From positions 933,223,503 through 933,287,502 of the forward strand of contig CM048744.1 of NCBI GenBank assembly GCA_026315105.1: DNA of 64,000 bases. Reading direction: 5' to 3'. Positions 1 to 10,366 of the stretch are shown here, piece by piece. Each line of letters opens with the position of its first letter. The first letter of the stretch is position 1. Below the pieces are notes generated by a model. It was not told the DNA's origin. It saw nothing but the letters and a program-made list of their open reading frames with translations, and ran no database searches. Source of the DNA: Locusta migratoria. Lineage: Eukaryota > Arthropoda > Insecta > Orthoptera > Acrididae. Both the position numbers and the translations under genes were made by a program.

Positions 1-159
1 GATTCGCCGAAACGAGGACAATCACATACTGAAATGTAGAGTGTTTCATCAGTTCGCCGTTGATATGTATGTTCGTACAATAAAATCATTAAAATTACGG
101 ACATTAAAGCTACTAACCTGACAGAGCAGCTCGGAAGGTCTCTCTAGTAACCCGTTTCC

Positions 160-360
160 GCCGGCCGCCGTTGCCGAGGGGACTGAGGCGCTCCTGTCAC
201 GGTCCGCACTGCCACTACGGTCGGGGGTTCGAATCCCCCCTCGGGCAAGGATATTTGTGCCGTCCTTAGTGTTAGTTCGTTCATAAGTAATTTGTAAGTT
301 TAGAGACTGATGACTCCGTAGTTAAGTCCGATAAGCTCTACAAACATTTGAACATTTGAA
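160..360 (+). mobile_element. tRNA-derived SINE (family 1)
   Basis: This is a full-length copy of the most frequent SINE in the window. The head is tRNA-like, with an A-box-like segment (GTTGCCGAGGGGACTGAGG) and a B box (GGGTTCGAATCCC). A conserved body follows (GGATATTTGTGCCGTCC, then ACTGATGACTCCG) and the tail is ACATTTGAACATTTG. A 12-bp target-site duplication (TAACCCGTTTCC) lies at 148-159 and 361-372, which proves insertion by retrotransposition. It resembles the abundant locust SINE; the family name is not asserted. Confidence 0.93.
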
Positions 361-429
361 TAACCCGTTTCCAAATGATTTACCCATCCATTTTGACTTC
401 TATTCCCAGTCATGGTCCCAATTGCAATA

Positions 430-845
430 ACAACAAATAAGATCAGCAAGAGGGGGGAAGAGGAGATAGAGAATGAGGAATGAAACAGATTTTTAAAAAG
501 GGAGGATCATAAAGACGCCGAGAGGAGGGTGGAGGATATGGATATGGTGTGGGATAAGAGGGAGTGGTGTGAAGGTGATGGAAAAAGACAGGGGGAGGAG
601 GAGATGGACAAAGAAATGTGGGAGGATGTGATGGGGTATTAGAGGAAGGAGGAAGGGGTAGACATAGAAAGAAGAGAAGAGATTACGGTATATATCCCAT
701 ACTTATTGGCTACTGTGAAGCTAGTTCTTTGATAAATGTAACATGTTTTTAGAAAAAAGAAGATGGACAGAGAGAATGGATAGGAGAAGTACTACCTCAA
801 GTCTCGAATAAATAAATACCCGGACAACGCCGAGTTTTCAGCTAG
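430..845 (+). mobile_element. Helitron 3' portion, purine-rich
   Basis: A GA-rich, gene-free tract (about 440-780) runs into a terminus (ACCCGGACAACGCCGAG, then TTTTCAGCTAG) ending at CTAG 842-845 before T. The same terminus and the same GA-rich tract occur at 4783-5183. A short hairpin-forming end followed by CTAG/T is the Helitron 3' signature. No Rep/helicase coding is seen, so this is a non-autonomous fragment. Its 5' end is not clear. Confidence 0.55.
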
Positions 846-954
846 TAAAAATATAAAAAACAGAGCCCCTGGAAATTTTTTCTATTTGATATTATATACA
901 GCTGTTGTCACTGACCATACAATATGGAGCGAACTACGAATCAAACTGAATAAT

Positions 955-1165
955 ATCAATAAAATTCTTCTGGGTATGAAACCGCGTCGTCATTTTATAA
1001 ATTCCACCGACGTTTCGGCCACTGTTGCAGGCAGCCTTCATCAGGGTCTGTGTCTGACTGACACAGACACAGACCCTGATGAAGGCCGCCTGCAACAGTG
1101 GCCGAAACATCGCTGGAATTTATAAAATGACGACGCGGTTTCATACCCAGAAGAATTTTATTGAT
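955..1165. repeat. Near-perfect 211-bp palindrome with hammerhead-like core
   Basis: Two arms of about 105 bp meet near 1060 with only a few mismatches. On the + strand, 1076-1107 has CTGATGA, a stem-II-like GGCC...GGCC pair and GAAA, in the order of a hammerhead ribozyme core. The left arm carries the same order on the minus strand. Penelope-like retroelements are known to carry hammerhead motifs in their terminal repeats, and a Penelope endonuclease remnant lies 250 bp downstream. I infer head-to-head Penelope terminal repeats. Ribozyme activity is untested. Confidence 0.7.
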
Positions 1166-1417
1166 AGTGTCAACAGCGGCGGAAGCCTACGTTTGCAAAC
1201 TGAATAATGTTTGGAGGCGACTGATTACAGTTTGAAAATTTGTAACACTTATTGCTGCTTTGTAATTTTCATTCTTTCTAATATCTATGGTAACCTTCAC
1301 GTTTCTGTTCATTAAAGTGTGTATACAGTTTTTGATCATCCGTATCAGTTTCTGTCAACTGTTGGCGTCATCCCTATCAGCAACTGCATCATTTAAGTTA
1401 TGCTAATATTTACAACT

Positions 1418-1672
1418 ACTTTATCTATATTGGGCAAACAGGAAGGGAATTTAAAATACGATACAGAGAACATAGTTATCCCAATCATGGCAGCGCACTA
1501 AGTGCCTTTTTGCGACAAAATCATCATCAACTTCTTAATATCAAAAACAATTTGCAAAATCTTCATTATGAAAATAAAAGCACATGTTTAGACATTTTGG
1601 AAGATTTAAGCATTTTTGTGCATTGATACACCTTGAATGATCAACTGCTTAAGGAACAAATTAGCAGCACAA
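1418..1672 (+). pseudogene. Penelope-like element, GIY-YIG endonuclease remnant
   Basis: A + strand frame beginning near 1420 reads FIYIGQTGREFKIRYREH and continues to CLDILEDL and LLKEQ. This is the C-terminal GIY-YIG nuclease region of Penelope-like elements: the YIGQTGR and RxxEH motifs, then a conserved LDxLE segment and an LxxQ end. One in-frame TGA lies near 1624. The upstream reverse transcriptase is missing. It is a dead fragment between the palindromes at 955-1165 and 2077-2484, both probably from related elements. Confidence 0.75.
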
Positions 1673-2076
1673 CGGACTGATTCTGGCAAATTTTCGAAGC
1701 AACATTTTTCAGTAATTTTGAGGAATTCACTTTTTTGGCAAATGTGGTATTTATTTTATTTTTTGACATTTGTTTAAAATGATGCACTTTATTTGGACTT
1801 TGTATTTTGAATAAATAAGGCAACTGTTCAGCCTCTACTCTAACTTCCATGTTACTCACATGGTAACTTACCATAGAATTTTTATTTTATATAAATATTA
1901 TCTTAATCACAACTGATGTATTTGGAAATACATAACAACAGTATTTTAAATGACAAATTTGAATGCATCAAATCTAAATATATATAATATCGGAATGTAA
2001 TTCCAAATTATGTAAAACTATAAAAAAATTGGTTTCTCCTGGGCCTGCAGCAGTATAAATATCATTTAAAGACATT

Positions 2077-2484
2077 ATGCAATAAATTATAAATGCTGCT
2101 TTAAATATAATTATTTTTATTAGTCTATAGGCCTATTTCGGCTTTTAGCACCATTGTCAGGTGATGTCTGTTGGTCCTGACATCCACATACATCGATGCT
2201 TTTTTTGCAGTCAGTCATTTATGTATTGCTTTGAATTTTACTTATTGCAATATTTCTGATGACTATCATTTACGTTGTTTTGTAAATGTAAATGATTGTC
2301 ATAAGAAATATTGCAATAATTAAAATTCAAAGCAATAAATGAATGAATGACAGCAATAAAACCATCGATGTATATGGATGTCAGGACCAACAGACATCAC
2401 CTGACAATGGTGCTAAAAGCCGAAATAGGCCTATAGACTAATAAAAATAATTATATTTAAAGCAGCATTTAGGATTTATTGCAT
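2077..2484. repeat. Long inverted repeat, ~195-bp arms (Penelope-type end)
   Basis: The left arm (about 2077-2270) is the reverse complement of the right arm (about 2285-2484), with a short AT-rich centre. The arms contain GACATCACCTGACAATGG and AAAGCCGAAATAGGCC, spaced like the two halves of a hammerhead core. A related single arm occurs at 16880-17115. No protein is encoded. I read it as paired terminal repeats of a Penelope-like element. Confidence 0.7.
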
Positions 2485-2570
2485 AACTATAAAAATGTTT
2501 CATATTTTAATTATAAATTGTAAATAATTTAGTATATATAATTATTGGCTGTATATGTATGTTATTGACA

Positions 2571-2620
2571 GATCACCAGATGATGGGCTATGCCCGAAAC
2601 ATGTTGACAATAAATAATCT
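2571..2620 (+). other. Hammerhead-like motif (decayed)
   Basis: The segment CAGATGATGGGCTATGCCCG is followed by AAAC. A GGGC/GCCC stem with a short loop precedes GAAA, as in hammerhead stem II. The upstream core reads CAGATGA instead of CTGATGA, so a normally essential U is lost. It probably belongs to a Penelope-like terminal repeat. Catalysis is unlikely. Confidence 0.5.
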
Positions 2621-2734
2621 ACTAATAACATCCAGTGATTATTTAAGCAATCTCTAGCAATTTTAGAATCATTAAAAAAATTTACAACTACTCCATAGCT
2701 ATATTTTAGTATTTTGAAATCTGGGAAAGCGTTA

Positions 2735-3103
2735 AATCTCGCCCTGCAGCCCTACGACAAGGTGAACTCGAGCCCCAGTCGGACACTGAAGTTCCGCCAG
2801 GGCATTGCGGTAACAGTTTCCTGGTTGTTGCCGTTGGGCAAGCGCTGGATGTGGATGCGCGCACGAAAACAGCGGTGCGAGGTCGCAGTGTTTACCATAG
2901 CGCCCTGCGCAAGCCGCGGCCACTCGTTCCCTTGCGTCACCGCCAGCGCAGCCAAGCGGCCGATGGCCGGCGCGGCCTCGCCTTGCGGAACACACGACGC
3001 TCCCCAGGCCTCGACACGTCACGAGCACACCAGGGCAACCCCAGCTGCGGCCTGCCACGGCGGGTACCGGCTCCGTGGGAGTACCACTTGCTAGGTTCCG
3101 TGA
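2735..3103. other. GC-rich, CpG-dense island of unknown origin
   Basis: About 370 bp of clearly GC-rich, CpG-rich sequence interrupts AT-rich DNA. Several overlapping open frames exist on both strands, but none shows a domain I recognise and they shadow one another. It could be a promoter island, a repeat or an exon. I found no CYP4 N-terminal motif (LPGP) in it. The SINE at 3116-3302 inserted at its downstream edge. Confidence 0.4.
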
Positions 3104-3115
3104 CACCAACTGTAA

Positions 3116-3302
3116 TGTCTGTATAGCTTATGGGACTTAACTACGGGGTCATCAGTCCCTAAACTTACAAACTACTTATGAACTACCTTATACTAAAGAC
3201 GGCACAATTATCCATGCCCGAGGGGGGATTCGAACCCCCGACCGTAGTGGCCGTGCAGACCGTGACTGGAGCGCCTCAGTCCCCTCGGCCACCGCGGCCG
3301 AC
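3116..3302 (-). mobile_element. SINE family 1, minus strand
   Basis: Reverse-complement copy: tail side at 3116, tRNA-like head ending near 3302 (CCTCGGCCACCGCGGCC). A 12-bp target-site duplication CACCAACTGTAA lies at 3104-3115 and 3303-3314. Confidence 0.93.
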
Positions 3303-3917
3303 CACCAACTGTAAAAACATTTTTATTACCTTATCGTCTCCCTATAAATGCAGGGCTGTTTATATTTTTTTTTTCACTGTAGCTGTTGATACATTTTTAA
3401 ACATCAGAACCAGATGTATCGATATTTGGACGGTGTTATGCATCACTAGTCCAAGCGCCATATGTCATAACTGACATAATGGGACCTAAATCTTCTATAT
3501 CTATAAATGTGAATATCTGTTCGGTGTACGTTTATCACGTCTGAACCAAAAGACATAAAGAGCTAAAAATTTGTACAGTTACTAATGTCTACCCGGGGAA
3601 GGCTTTAGGCACGGTTTTATGACGATCTGATAGCTATTTATCTATATATATTAATGTGAATGTCTGTTCGGTGTTCGCTTAAGACGCAGAGACTTAAATA
3701 TTTGTACAGTTACTAATTTATACTTGAGGAAGGTTTTGCGCACGGTTTTATAGCGATCTTATAGATATTTAGTAATTTAAAGAATATAACGCGAATTGCG
3801 GAACAATAATTACTCTTTGAAAATGGTTTTATTGGTTGCGTTGTTGCTTGAGAGTGAGTTGATAATGATAAAAGGGTGGCGTATATTTGGATGGAAAGTT
3901 ATCGGTTTATATAAAGT

Positions 3918-3920
<3 letters not shown>

Positions 3921-3964
<44 letters not shown>
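3921..3964. repeat. (TG)n microsatellite
   Basis: About 22 uninterrupted TG units. Open frames crossing it encode only repeated Cys-Val or Thr-His and are not genes. Confidence 0.97.
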
Positions 3965-3966
<2 letters not shown>

Positions 3967-4177
3967 ATATTTAGCTCTGCAGAGAAAACTACAGAACGCA
4001 AACGAATGGTCTGTGTGTAATTAATGTCCAAAGTCTCCCACTGTACACCACAGCAGTTCCATGCCGATAGCTATAAGGGGGTGGAAGGTATGGTGCTTGG
4101 AAGTCGTCAAATTATAAAAAAATTCGGACGGAAGGCCAGCGATGACGTTTGCAACTCTATAGCAAGGAGGTTACATA

Positions 4178-4380
4178 AGCCGGCCGCGGTGGCCGAGGGG
4201 ACTCAGGCGCTTCAGTCACGGTCTGCACGGCCACTACGGTCGGGGTTCGAATCCCCCCTCGGACATGGATATTTGTGCCGTCCTTAGTTGTAGCTAGTTC
4301 ATAAGTAGTTTGTAAGTTTAGGGACTGATGACCCCGTAGTTATGTCCCATAAGCTCTACAAACATTTGAACATTTTTGAC
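4178..4380 (+). mobile_element. SINE family 1, nested in Helitron
   Basis: Full-length copy with tRNA-like head at 4181 and tail ending ACATTTTTGAC. An 8-bp duplication GTTACATA is at 4170-4177 and 4381-4388. It sits inside the Helitron, so it is younger than that insertion. Confidence 0.92.
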
Positions 4381-4917
4381 GTTACATACAGCGAAACGTG
4401 ATGCCACAGACTATATCTTTAGTCTATGCGTGCTACAATGTCTTCAGCGCTTTCTCTGTAAGGATAAGCATACGAATAAGGAAATATAATAATTAATAAA
4501 TAAACCATCAAGAGAAGAGGCTCTGCTAACGGTATACTACGCCTTCCACATCGCATGAACGGGCTCTACACAAATCTATAGTTTTGTTCCGATATTCATG
4601 AAATTTTGCACACTCTACCTCAAAAACAGGAGGAATGTCACCGTCTGTATAAAATTTCGCTCGGTGCATGGTGGAGTGTACTTAACTTTAGGAATTTTAC
4701 CAAATGCATACTTTTGCTCCAATTTTTATGAACTTTTGCACACATGACCTTTGAACCAAGAGGAAGATCACTGGGTACATAAATGTTTGTATGTTGCATG
4801 ACAGAGGGTACCTTGCAGAAAAATTTGCCGAGAGAGGGAAAGGTGGAAACGGACAGCGAGATGGGACAGAAAGAGATGGATGCAGAGAGAGGACGGAAGG
4901 GGATGTGGACTACGGGA

Positions 4918-5130
4918 GAGCCGGCCGCGGTGGCCGAGGTGACTGAGGCGCTCCAGTCACGGTCAGCACGGCCACTACGGTCAGGGGCTCGAATCCCACC
5001 TCGGGAATGGATATTTGTGCCGTCCTAGTTCGTAAGTAGTTCATACGTAGTTCATAAGTAGTTTGTAAGTTTAGGGACTGATGACCCTGTTGTTAAGTCC
5101 CATAAGCTTAACAAACATTTGAACATTTGT
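4918..5130 (+). mobile_element. SINE family 1, nested in Helitron
   Basis: Second SINE in the same Helitron. It has the tRNA-like head and conserved body with a short internal duplication of the AGTTCATA segment. A 7-bp repeat CTACGGG at 4910-4916 and 5131-5137 is the likely target-site duplication. Confidence 0.9.
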
Positions 5131-5185
5131 CTACGGGGGCGTAGGATAAATAAACACCCGGGCAACGCCGAGTTTACAGCTAGTT

Positions 5186-5815
5186 TTACATGTTCTTAAA
5201 ATATATTTATTTATGAATGTTTCTCAACTTTTTGTACCAAAGAAGGGTTAGTGTACTTTCACTTAGTAGTGAAATCTCACTGTACATAACTACTAAACAG
5301 CACTAATTGCGCTCACATCAGAAATATAAAGTAACGGCGCTTGGTCTTGTGATGCATAACACGGTCCATTTAAGAAAATGTCATTATCGGTCCCTTATAT
5401 ATCGGAAAAAAGGCAAAGATTTTATACGTGTAGGCATAATTCTCCGTACTTAATTACGACATATCTTACCTTAAAATACGTGTTTTGCAAATGTCTTTCA
5501 AGCGCAGTTACATTTAAGCTGCCAACATTCGTAATATTGAAATATAAATACAAATACGGCACATTTGCTTCCGATCTCCTGAATTTGAGTCTGAATTTGT
5601 TAGAGACCACGTGATTATGTGATTAGCGAATCACAGCACAAAGAAGAGTATCCTCGTCAGCCAATGGTAACCAAACCTTACCGCCGCGCAACATTCAAAT
5701 AAGAATTTTAGACGTTGGAAATGAAATATGCGGTAATGTTTTTATATACGAACCGCGCATTGTATACCAGATGTGAAAATTAACGTGTTAACATGGAGTT
5801 TCAATTATTTTATTT
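5186..5815. other. No gene recognised
   Basis: AT-rich sequence with short open frames only (under about 80 codons, overlapping on both strands). No domain, tRNA or repeat terminus was identified. Confidence 0.6.
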
Positions 5816-5818
5816 TCG

Positions 5819-6060
5819 AAATCACTTGAATACACTTTCACACAGACACATTCTTAGACATCGAAGAATTGTAAATTTAGCATTGGAGGGAAGTGTGTGG
5901 GATAAAAATCCCAGAGGGAGACAAAGAGACGCACATAGTAAGCAGATTCAAATGGTTGTGGGTTGCCGTCCTTATGTAGACATAAAAAGGCTTGCTCAGG
6001 TTAGAGTAGGTTGGAGAGCTGCATCAAACCAGTATCTGGACTGAAGACCATAACAACAAC
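5819..6060 (+). mobile_element. RTE-type LINE, 5'-truncated 3' tail
   Basis: It matches the 3' end of the RTE LINE seen in longer copies at 37095-38000 and 51680-53925. Shared marks are GACACATTCTTAGACATCG, GAGCTGCATCAAACCAGT and the terminal GACTGAAGACCATAACAACA. The CAACAAC tail marks the 3' end. Only the last part of the coding region plus 3' UTR remains. Confidence 0.85.
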
Positions 6061-6061
6061 A

Positions 6062-7303
6062 TACGAGTATTCATTGGACAAATATATTATACTAGAACTG
6101 ACATGTGATTCCATTTTCATGCAATTTGGGTGCATATATCCTGAGACATCAGTACCCAGAACACCATCTCTGGCCGTAATAACGGCGTTAATACGCTTCG
6201 GCATTGAGTCAAACAGAGCTTGGATGGAGTGTACAGATACAAATACCCATGAAGCTTCAACACGATACTACAGTTCATCAAGAGTAGTGACTGGCGTATT
6301 GTGACGAGCCAGTTGCACGGCCACCATTGGCCAGGGAAGCAGTAGAACATTTTCCGTATCCAGAAAGACCTGTGCAGCACCTGCAACATGCGGTCATGCA
6401 TTATCCTGCTGAAATGTAGGATTTCGCAGGGATCGAATGAAGGATGGAGCCACGGGTAGTAACACATCTGAAATGTAACGACCACTGTTCAAAGTGCCGT
6501 CAATGCGAACAACAGGTGACCGAGACGTGTAACTAATGGCACCCTATACCATCACGCCGGATGACGATTACACGCTTCCAATGTGCGTTCACCGCGATGT
6601 CACCAAACACGGATGCGACCATCATGATGCTGTAAACAGAACCTGGATTCATCCGAAAAAATAACGTTTTGCCATTCGTGCACCCAGGTTCGTCGTTGCG
6701 TACACCATCGCTGGCGCTCCGTCTGTGATGCAGCGTCAATGGTAACCGCAATCTGATAGTCAATGCTGCACAAACGTCGTCGAACTGTTCCTGCAGATGG
6801 TTGTTGTCTTGCAGACATCCCCATCTGTTGTCTCAGGGATCAAGACGTGGCTGCACGATCCGTTAGAGCCATGGGAAGAAGATGCCTGTCATCTCGATTG
6901 TTAGAGATACGAGGCCAGCACGGCGTTCCGTATTACCCTCCTGAACCCACCGATTCCATATTCTGCTAACAGGGTCGCAATACGATAAACCGAAATCGCG
7001 ATAGGCTACAGTCCGACCTTTATCAAAGTCGGAAACGTGTTGGTACGCATTTCTCCTCCTTACACGAGGCATCACAACAACGTTTCACCAAGCAACCCCG
7101 GTCAACTGCTGTTTGTGTATGAGTAATCGGTTGGAAACTTTCCTCATGTCAGCACGATGTAGGTGTCGGCACCGGCGCCATCCTTCTGTGAATGCTCTGA
7201 AAAGCTAATCATTTGCATATCACAGCATCTTCTTCCTGTCTGTTAAATTTCGCGTCTGTAGCACATCATCTTCGTGGTGTAGCAATTTTAATGGCCAGTA
7301 GTG
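6062..7303 (-). mobile_element. Tc1-type DNA transposon, one end missing
   Basis: The right terminus is complete: reading in, CACTACTGGCCATTAAAATT abutting TA at 7304-7305. The left side reaches the sequence just inside the other inverted repeat, but the matching outer TIR is not visible where it meets the RTE tail at 6060. The inside is one Tc1 transposase gene on the minus strand (next entry). Confidence 0.85.
6140..7071 (-). pseudogene. Tc1-family transposase, frameshifted
   Basis: DDE transposase that would cut and paste the element through its inverted repeats in the nucleus. The start at 7071 gives PRVRRRNAYQHVSDFDKGR, the N-terminal helix-turn-helix region. Then come SRIWNRWVQEGNTERRAG, the catalytic-D segment FSDESRFCLQHHDGRIRVW (near 6600-6680) and QQDNA around 6400, where the next codon is a stop. 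The C-terminus SLFDSMPKRINAVI is near 6200. The HTH region has lost about 15 residues between GLSY and SRIW. Frames switch several times and stops occur, so it is dead. The family is common in arthropods. Confidence 0.88.
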
Positions 7304-7325
7304 TATAAATAGAGCTATAAACAGT

Positions 7326-7530
7326 TCAAAAACAAATGTTTGTAAATCTGTGTGACTTAACTACTCTGGTCATCAGTCCCTAGGCTTATAAACTACTTAA
7401 ACTAACTTATGCTAAGGAGAACAAATACATTCAGGGCCTAGGGAGGACTGGAACCTCCGACGGCGAGCAGCAGCGCACTCCGCAAATAGGCGCCTTGGAA
7501 CTTTCGGCCACTCCACCGCGGTTAGCTACC
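7326..7530 (-). mobile_element. SINE variant (family 1b), minus strand
   Basis: The tail side begins ACAAATGTTTGTAAATCTG and contains CTGGTCATCAGTCCCTAG. The tRNA-like head on the minus strand ends near 7530 (CCACTCCACCGCGG) and its B box (AGGTTCCAGTCC) is degraded. It has the same plan as family 1 but a diverged head. Confidence 0.75.
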
Positions 7531-8097
7531 AGTAATTAATAATAAAATAGTGTTGGAGCATGACAGATCTGTGATCATATAAGTAAAGCAACTTTCTGGA
7601 AGCTACAGGTGTAGAAGGCTAATTTCAACACAATAAATATAAATATAATTGAGTCTGTGTACTATTGACAGTGAGATATAGTATGGTACAGGTCAAATAT
7701 AGATGATGTGCAAAATAACCCATCTTTGATATGGGGGGAGAAGAAATAACCAACAGATTACAGGACTGGATACAGAAGACGAATGTTATAACCATGACAT
7801 TGCGCGGATCTTGCTAGGAAGGTGTGCTATAAGAATAGTGAAGATTGACTGAGGAGAATGAGCTAAAATGGTGAGAGCGATTGAAGTTGGTAGGGAGTGC
7901 TAGAGTCGGTAGGGCAGTGTGATAGGCGCACCATAAAGGAAGGGAAAGAATATATGCTAATGGGAATGAGAGGTCGGGATAGGTTGATTAGGTTTTATGG
8001 CAAGAGAGGTGAATGAAGCAAATATACACAGAAATAAAAATAAAGAAATAGAATACATGAATCTTGCAAGCTTGTCAGTCCATGGATAATCATTGGC
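7531..8097. other. No gene recognised
   Basis: AT-rich sequence with GA-rich patches near 7840-8030. No coding domain, tRNA or repeat boundary was recognised. Confidence 0.55.
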
Positions 8098-8420
8098 AAA
8101 TGTGCGCCTCGGTTGCACAGTGGTAGAGTCCCAGACTACAAATCCAAAGGTCCCGGGTTCGATCCTCTCCAGGTCCTAGGATTTTTATCTGTCACTTTCC
8201 ACTTCTTTCACCACTGGCAGTATTGCTCATGTGAAAAATACCGAGTAGCACCGTGGTTCGGAACCCACGTTAAACTGTAGGTCCTCCCTATAACTGGCTG
8301 GGTAAGTCAGTTCGAAGGTCGGGGGAAGGCAACGGCATACCACCTCCAAACAGGACCATGCCTAGTAAAGCACTGTAGTGTTCAAACCAATCTTCGGATT
8401 GTTAACTGCTTTACCTTTTA
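8098..8420 (+). mobile_element. tRNA-headed SINE (family 2)
   Basis: The tRNA-like head has GGTTGCACAGTGGTAGAGT, GACTACAAATCCAAAGGTC and the B box GGGTTCGATCC. A long conserved body follows (ATCTGTCACTTTCCACTTC, GGAGGTGGTATG on the minus strand) and ends ATTGTTAACTGCTTTACCTT. Related copies are at 29596, 33943 and 36617. It is about 320 bp and distinct from family 1. Confidence 0.88.
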
Positions 8421-8539
8421 AGCTATAATATACTGGATTAGGTGCAAAGCAAGGTGACAGTAATTGAAATTAGTAGGTATGTGTGTTTTGGTGGGACATT
8501 ATGTTGAGGCCACTACGATTGGGAAATAATGCATGGTAA

Positions 8540-9174
8540 AGGAAATGAAGGTAATGGAATGTAGTCTAATAAAATCAGTCGGTGCTGACGGTAAGGAAAC
8601 AATAAAGGTAGTAGATGGGTTTTGTTATTTGGGCAGAACAGTAACATACGATACTCTCATTACGTAGGATATAAAGTCCAGAATGGCAATGGGAGGAAAA
8701 GCGTTTCTGAAAAATAGATATTTGTTAACATGGAATATTAATTCATGTGTAAGGCAGTCTTTCCTGAAGGCATTTGTGTGGAGTATTGACTTGTACGGGA
8801 GTGCAACAAGGACGACACAAAGTTCAGACAGGAAGAGAATAGAAGCTTTTGAAAGTGGTGCTACAGAAGAAAGCTGAAGATTAGGTACGTAGATCGTGTA
8901 ACTAAACAGAATTGGGGACAAAAATTTCTGGCGTACCTTGACTACAGGAATCGATTGGTAGGACACATTCTTAGATATCGAGGAATCGTAAATTTAGCAT
9001 AGGAGGAAAGTGTGTGGGACAAAGATCCCAGAGGGAGACAGAGAGACGAAGAGCGTTTCAAATGGATGGAGGTTGCCATTCTTATGAGGAGATTACGAGG
9101 CTTGCCCAAGATAGAGTAGGGCGGAGATCTGCATCAAACCAGTCTGCGGACTGAAGACCATAACAACAAGTTTA
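8540..9174 (+). pseudogene. RTE-type LINE, 5'-truncated, RT C-terminal remnant
   Basis: The + strand frames encode a degraded form of the region after the RT domain: the GYCYLG/RTVTYD segment, then RMAMGGKAFLKNRYLL, SCVRQSFLKAFVWSIDLYGS and DRKRIEAFE. The 3' UTR ends with GGACTGAAGACCATAACAAC. Stops and frameshifts make it non-functional. It aligns in full with the minus-strand copies near 37400 and 52000. Confidence 0.85.
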
Positions 9175-9179
9175 ATGTC

Positions 9180-9400
9180 CGCCTCCGTAGCTCAGCGGTA
9201 GCGTCGCTGACTACCACGCAGGAGGCCCGGGTTCGATTCCCGGCAGGGGACTGGGTGTTGTGTGTTGTTTCTAATCATCTCATCATCATTGGCACGTTAG
9301 TAGCCCACGCGGCGTCAAATAGAAAGACTTACACTAAGGCAGCCGAACAATCCCGCAAGGGATATCCCGGCCAAGAAAGCCATACTCTCATTTCCACTTT
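9180..9400 (+). mobile_element. tRNA-headed SINE (family 3, Gly-like head)
   Basis: The head reads GCCTCCGTAGCTCAGCGG, ... CTACCACGCAGG and the B box GGGTTCGATTCCCGG. It resembles tRNA-Gly, but the anticodon position reads ACC and the acceptor stem does not pair. The body (GTGTTGTGTGTTGTT, CATCATCATTGGCAC, GGCGTCAAATAGAAAGAC) marks a SINE, not a working tRNA gene. Confidence 0.8.
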
Positions 9401-9714
9401 ATGAGAATGAGTGAGTTGACAGGGTACAAGAGTTTTGTCTATGTGCAGATATGCTGAAAGAGGCACTGACACCTTCCCCCAAGCACAGTCAGATTTTTTC
9501 CCGATATAACATCTTTGTAAACATATAGCATCTATACCATCCAAGATAAATATTAAATCTTACAAAATTACGAAAACGGAAATATCGAATAAAATAAACG
9601 TTTTCGTAACTAACAGATGCTATATGAAATGTCCATCGACGTAATGCATCACTTGAAAATGGCATAAGCCTAAACGGCCGTCGTGAAAAAATAAAATATT
9701 TGCAGCAACTTGCA

Positions 9715-9860
9715 ACGCCGCGTGGGAATAGTCGTGCGGTCTAAGGCGCCACGACGCGGATTGTGCGGTCGCTCAAGCCAGAAGTTGGAGTCGTTCCCCG
9801 GGCATTGGTGTGTGTGTTGTTCTTTAGCAGTTTGGTCCCTTACGATTACAAACATTTCAT
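9715..9860 (+). mobile_element. SINE variant, degraded
   Basis: The head-like segment CGCCGCGTGGGAATAGTCG, then GTGCGGTCTAAGGCGCC, and GGAGTCGTTCCCCGGGCAT followed by a GT stretch and TTACAAACATTTCATATG, match the SINE variant seen at 38851 and 58655. It is shortened and diverged. Confidence 0.65.
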
Positions 9861-10366
9861 ATGAATATCTTCGATGAGAGTAAGAACAGTGGGTCTCAGA
9901 TTCTCACGACATCATTATTTCGGTTCACGTCTAGGTTGCTATCAACAGAGAGAAAGGTAGCCCGCCGTCCACTGACCTAGTTTGTTGGAGACTACTCTCT
10001 GCACTGTCTCTCGACAAATATCGCCAGGTCAACGTGACTAAAACTGTTTACTCGTTCTCGGGATTGTGTTTGCATAAGAGGAAACCGCGCTACTCTGCCG
10101 TATGATCCCCCATTAGAACGAGACAGCTGTCGTAATGACCGGCGTTTTTAACGCTCTCGAGGAGCGGTCTGGGCTTGACACGGCCGCTGGAGTGGGTAAT
10201 GGTGTCCCTAATCCCACAGCCCACACGACACACGAACAGAGAGCGTTTAGAGGGTCTCAGTGACCGCAGCGTGCGAATGCTTTGAAGCCACAAAAATAGT
10301 ATCAAAAACTTAAAAATCATCAAGGAAACATCTGAAGTAAACGAACTTTAGTCAATGTTGTAGGCC
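9861..10366. other. No gene recognised
   Basis: Mixed composition. A minus-strand open frame of 77 codons (10090-10323) shows no family resemblance. No repeat terminus was identified. Confidence 0.5.

Larger units (their letters stand above)
3491..5183 (+). mobile_element. Non-autonomous Helitron (~1.7 kb)
   Basis: The 5' end is A|TC followed by CTATATCTATAAATGTGAAT and TCTGTTCGGTGTACG. The 3' end is CCCGGGCAACGCCGAG, then CTAG 5180-5183 followed by T. Both match the Helitron pattern (insertion between A and T, 5' TC, 3' hairpin plus CTAG). The 5' end is shared with the copy at 35791. The inside has a duplicated 5'-type segment near 3640-3790, a (GT)n tract, two nested SINEs and a GA-rich tract, but no Rep/helicase gene. 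Helitron assignment rests on termini only. Confidence 0.6.

Noticed and set aside
2714..3126. Overlapping frames of 91-126 codons in the GC-rich island as CYP4 exon 1
   Set aside because: No signal anchor, no LPGP hinge and no phase-1 donor that would join exon A; GC-rich DNA yields long chance frames.
3796..4031. Open frames on both strands across the (TG)n tract
   Set aside because: Created by the microsatellite; repeated Cys-Val / Thr-His only, no domain.
4783..5028. 81-codon frame
   Set aside because: Crosses the Helitron GA-rich tract and a SINE head; chance.
9180..9252. Functional tRNA-Gly gene
   Set aside because: Acceptor stem unpaired, anticodon position ACC, and followed by a conserved SINE body.
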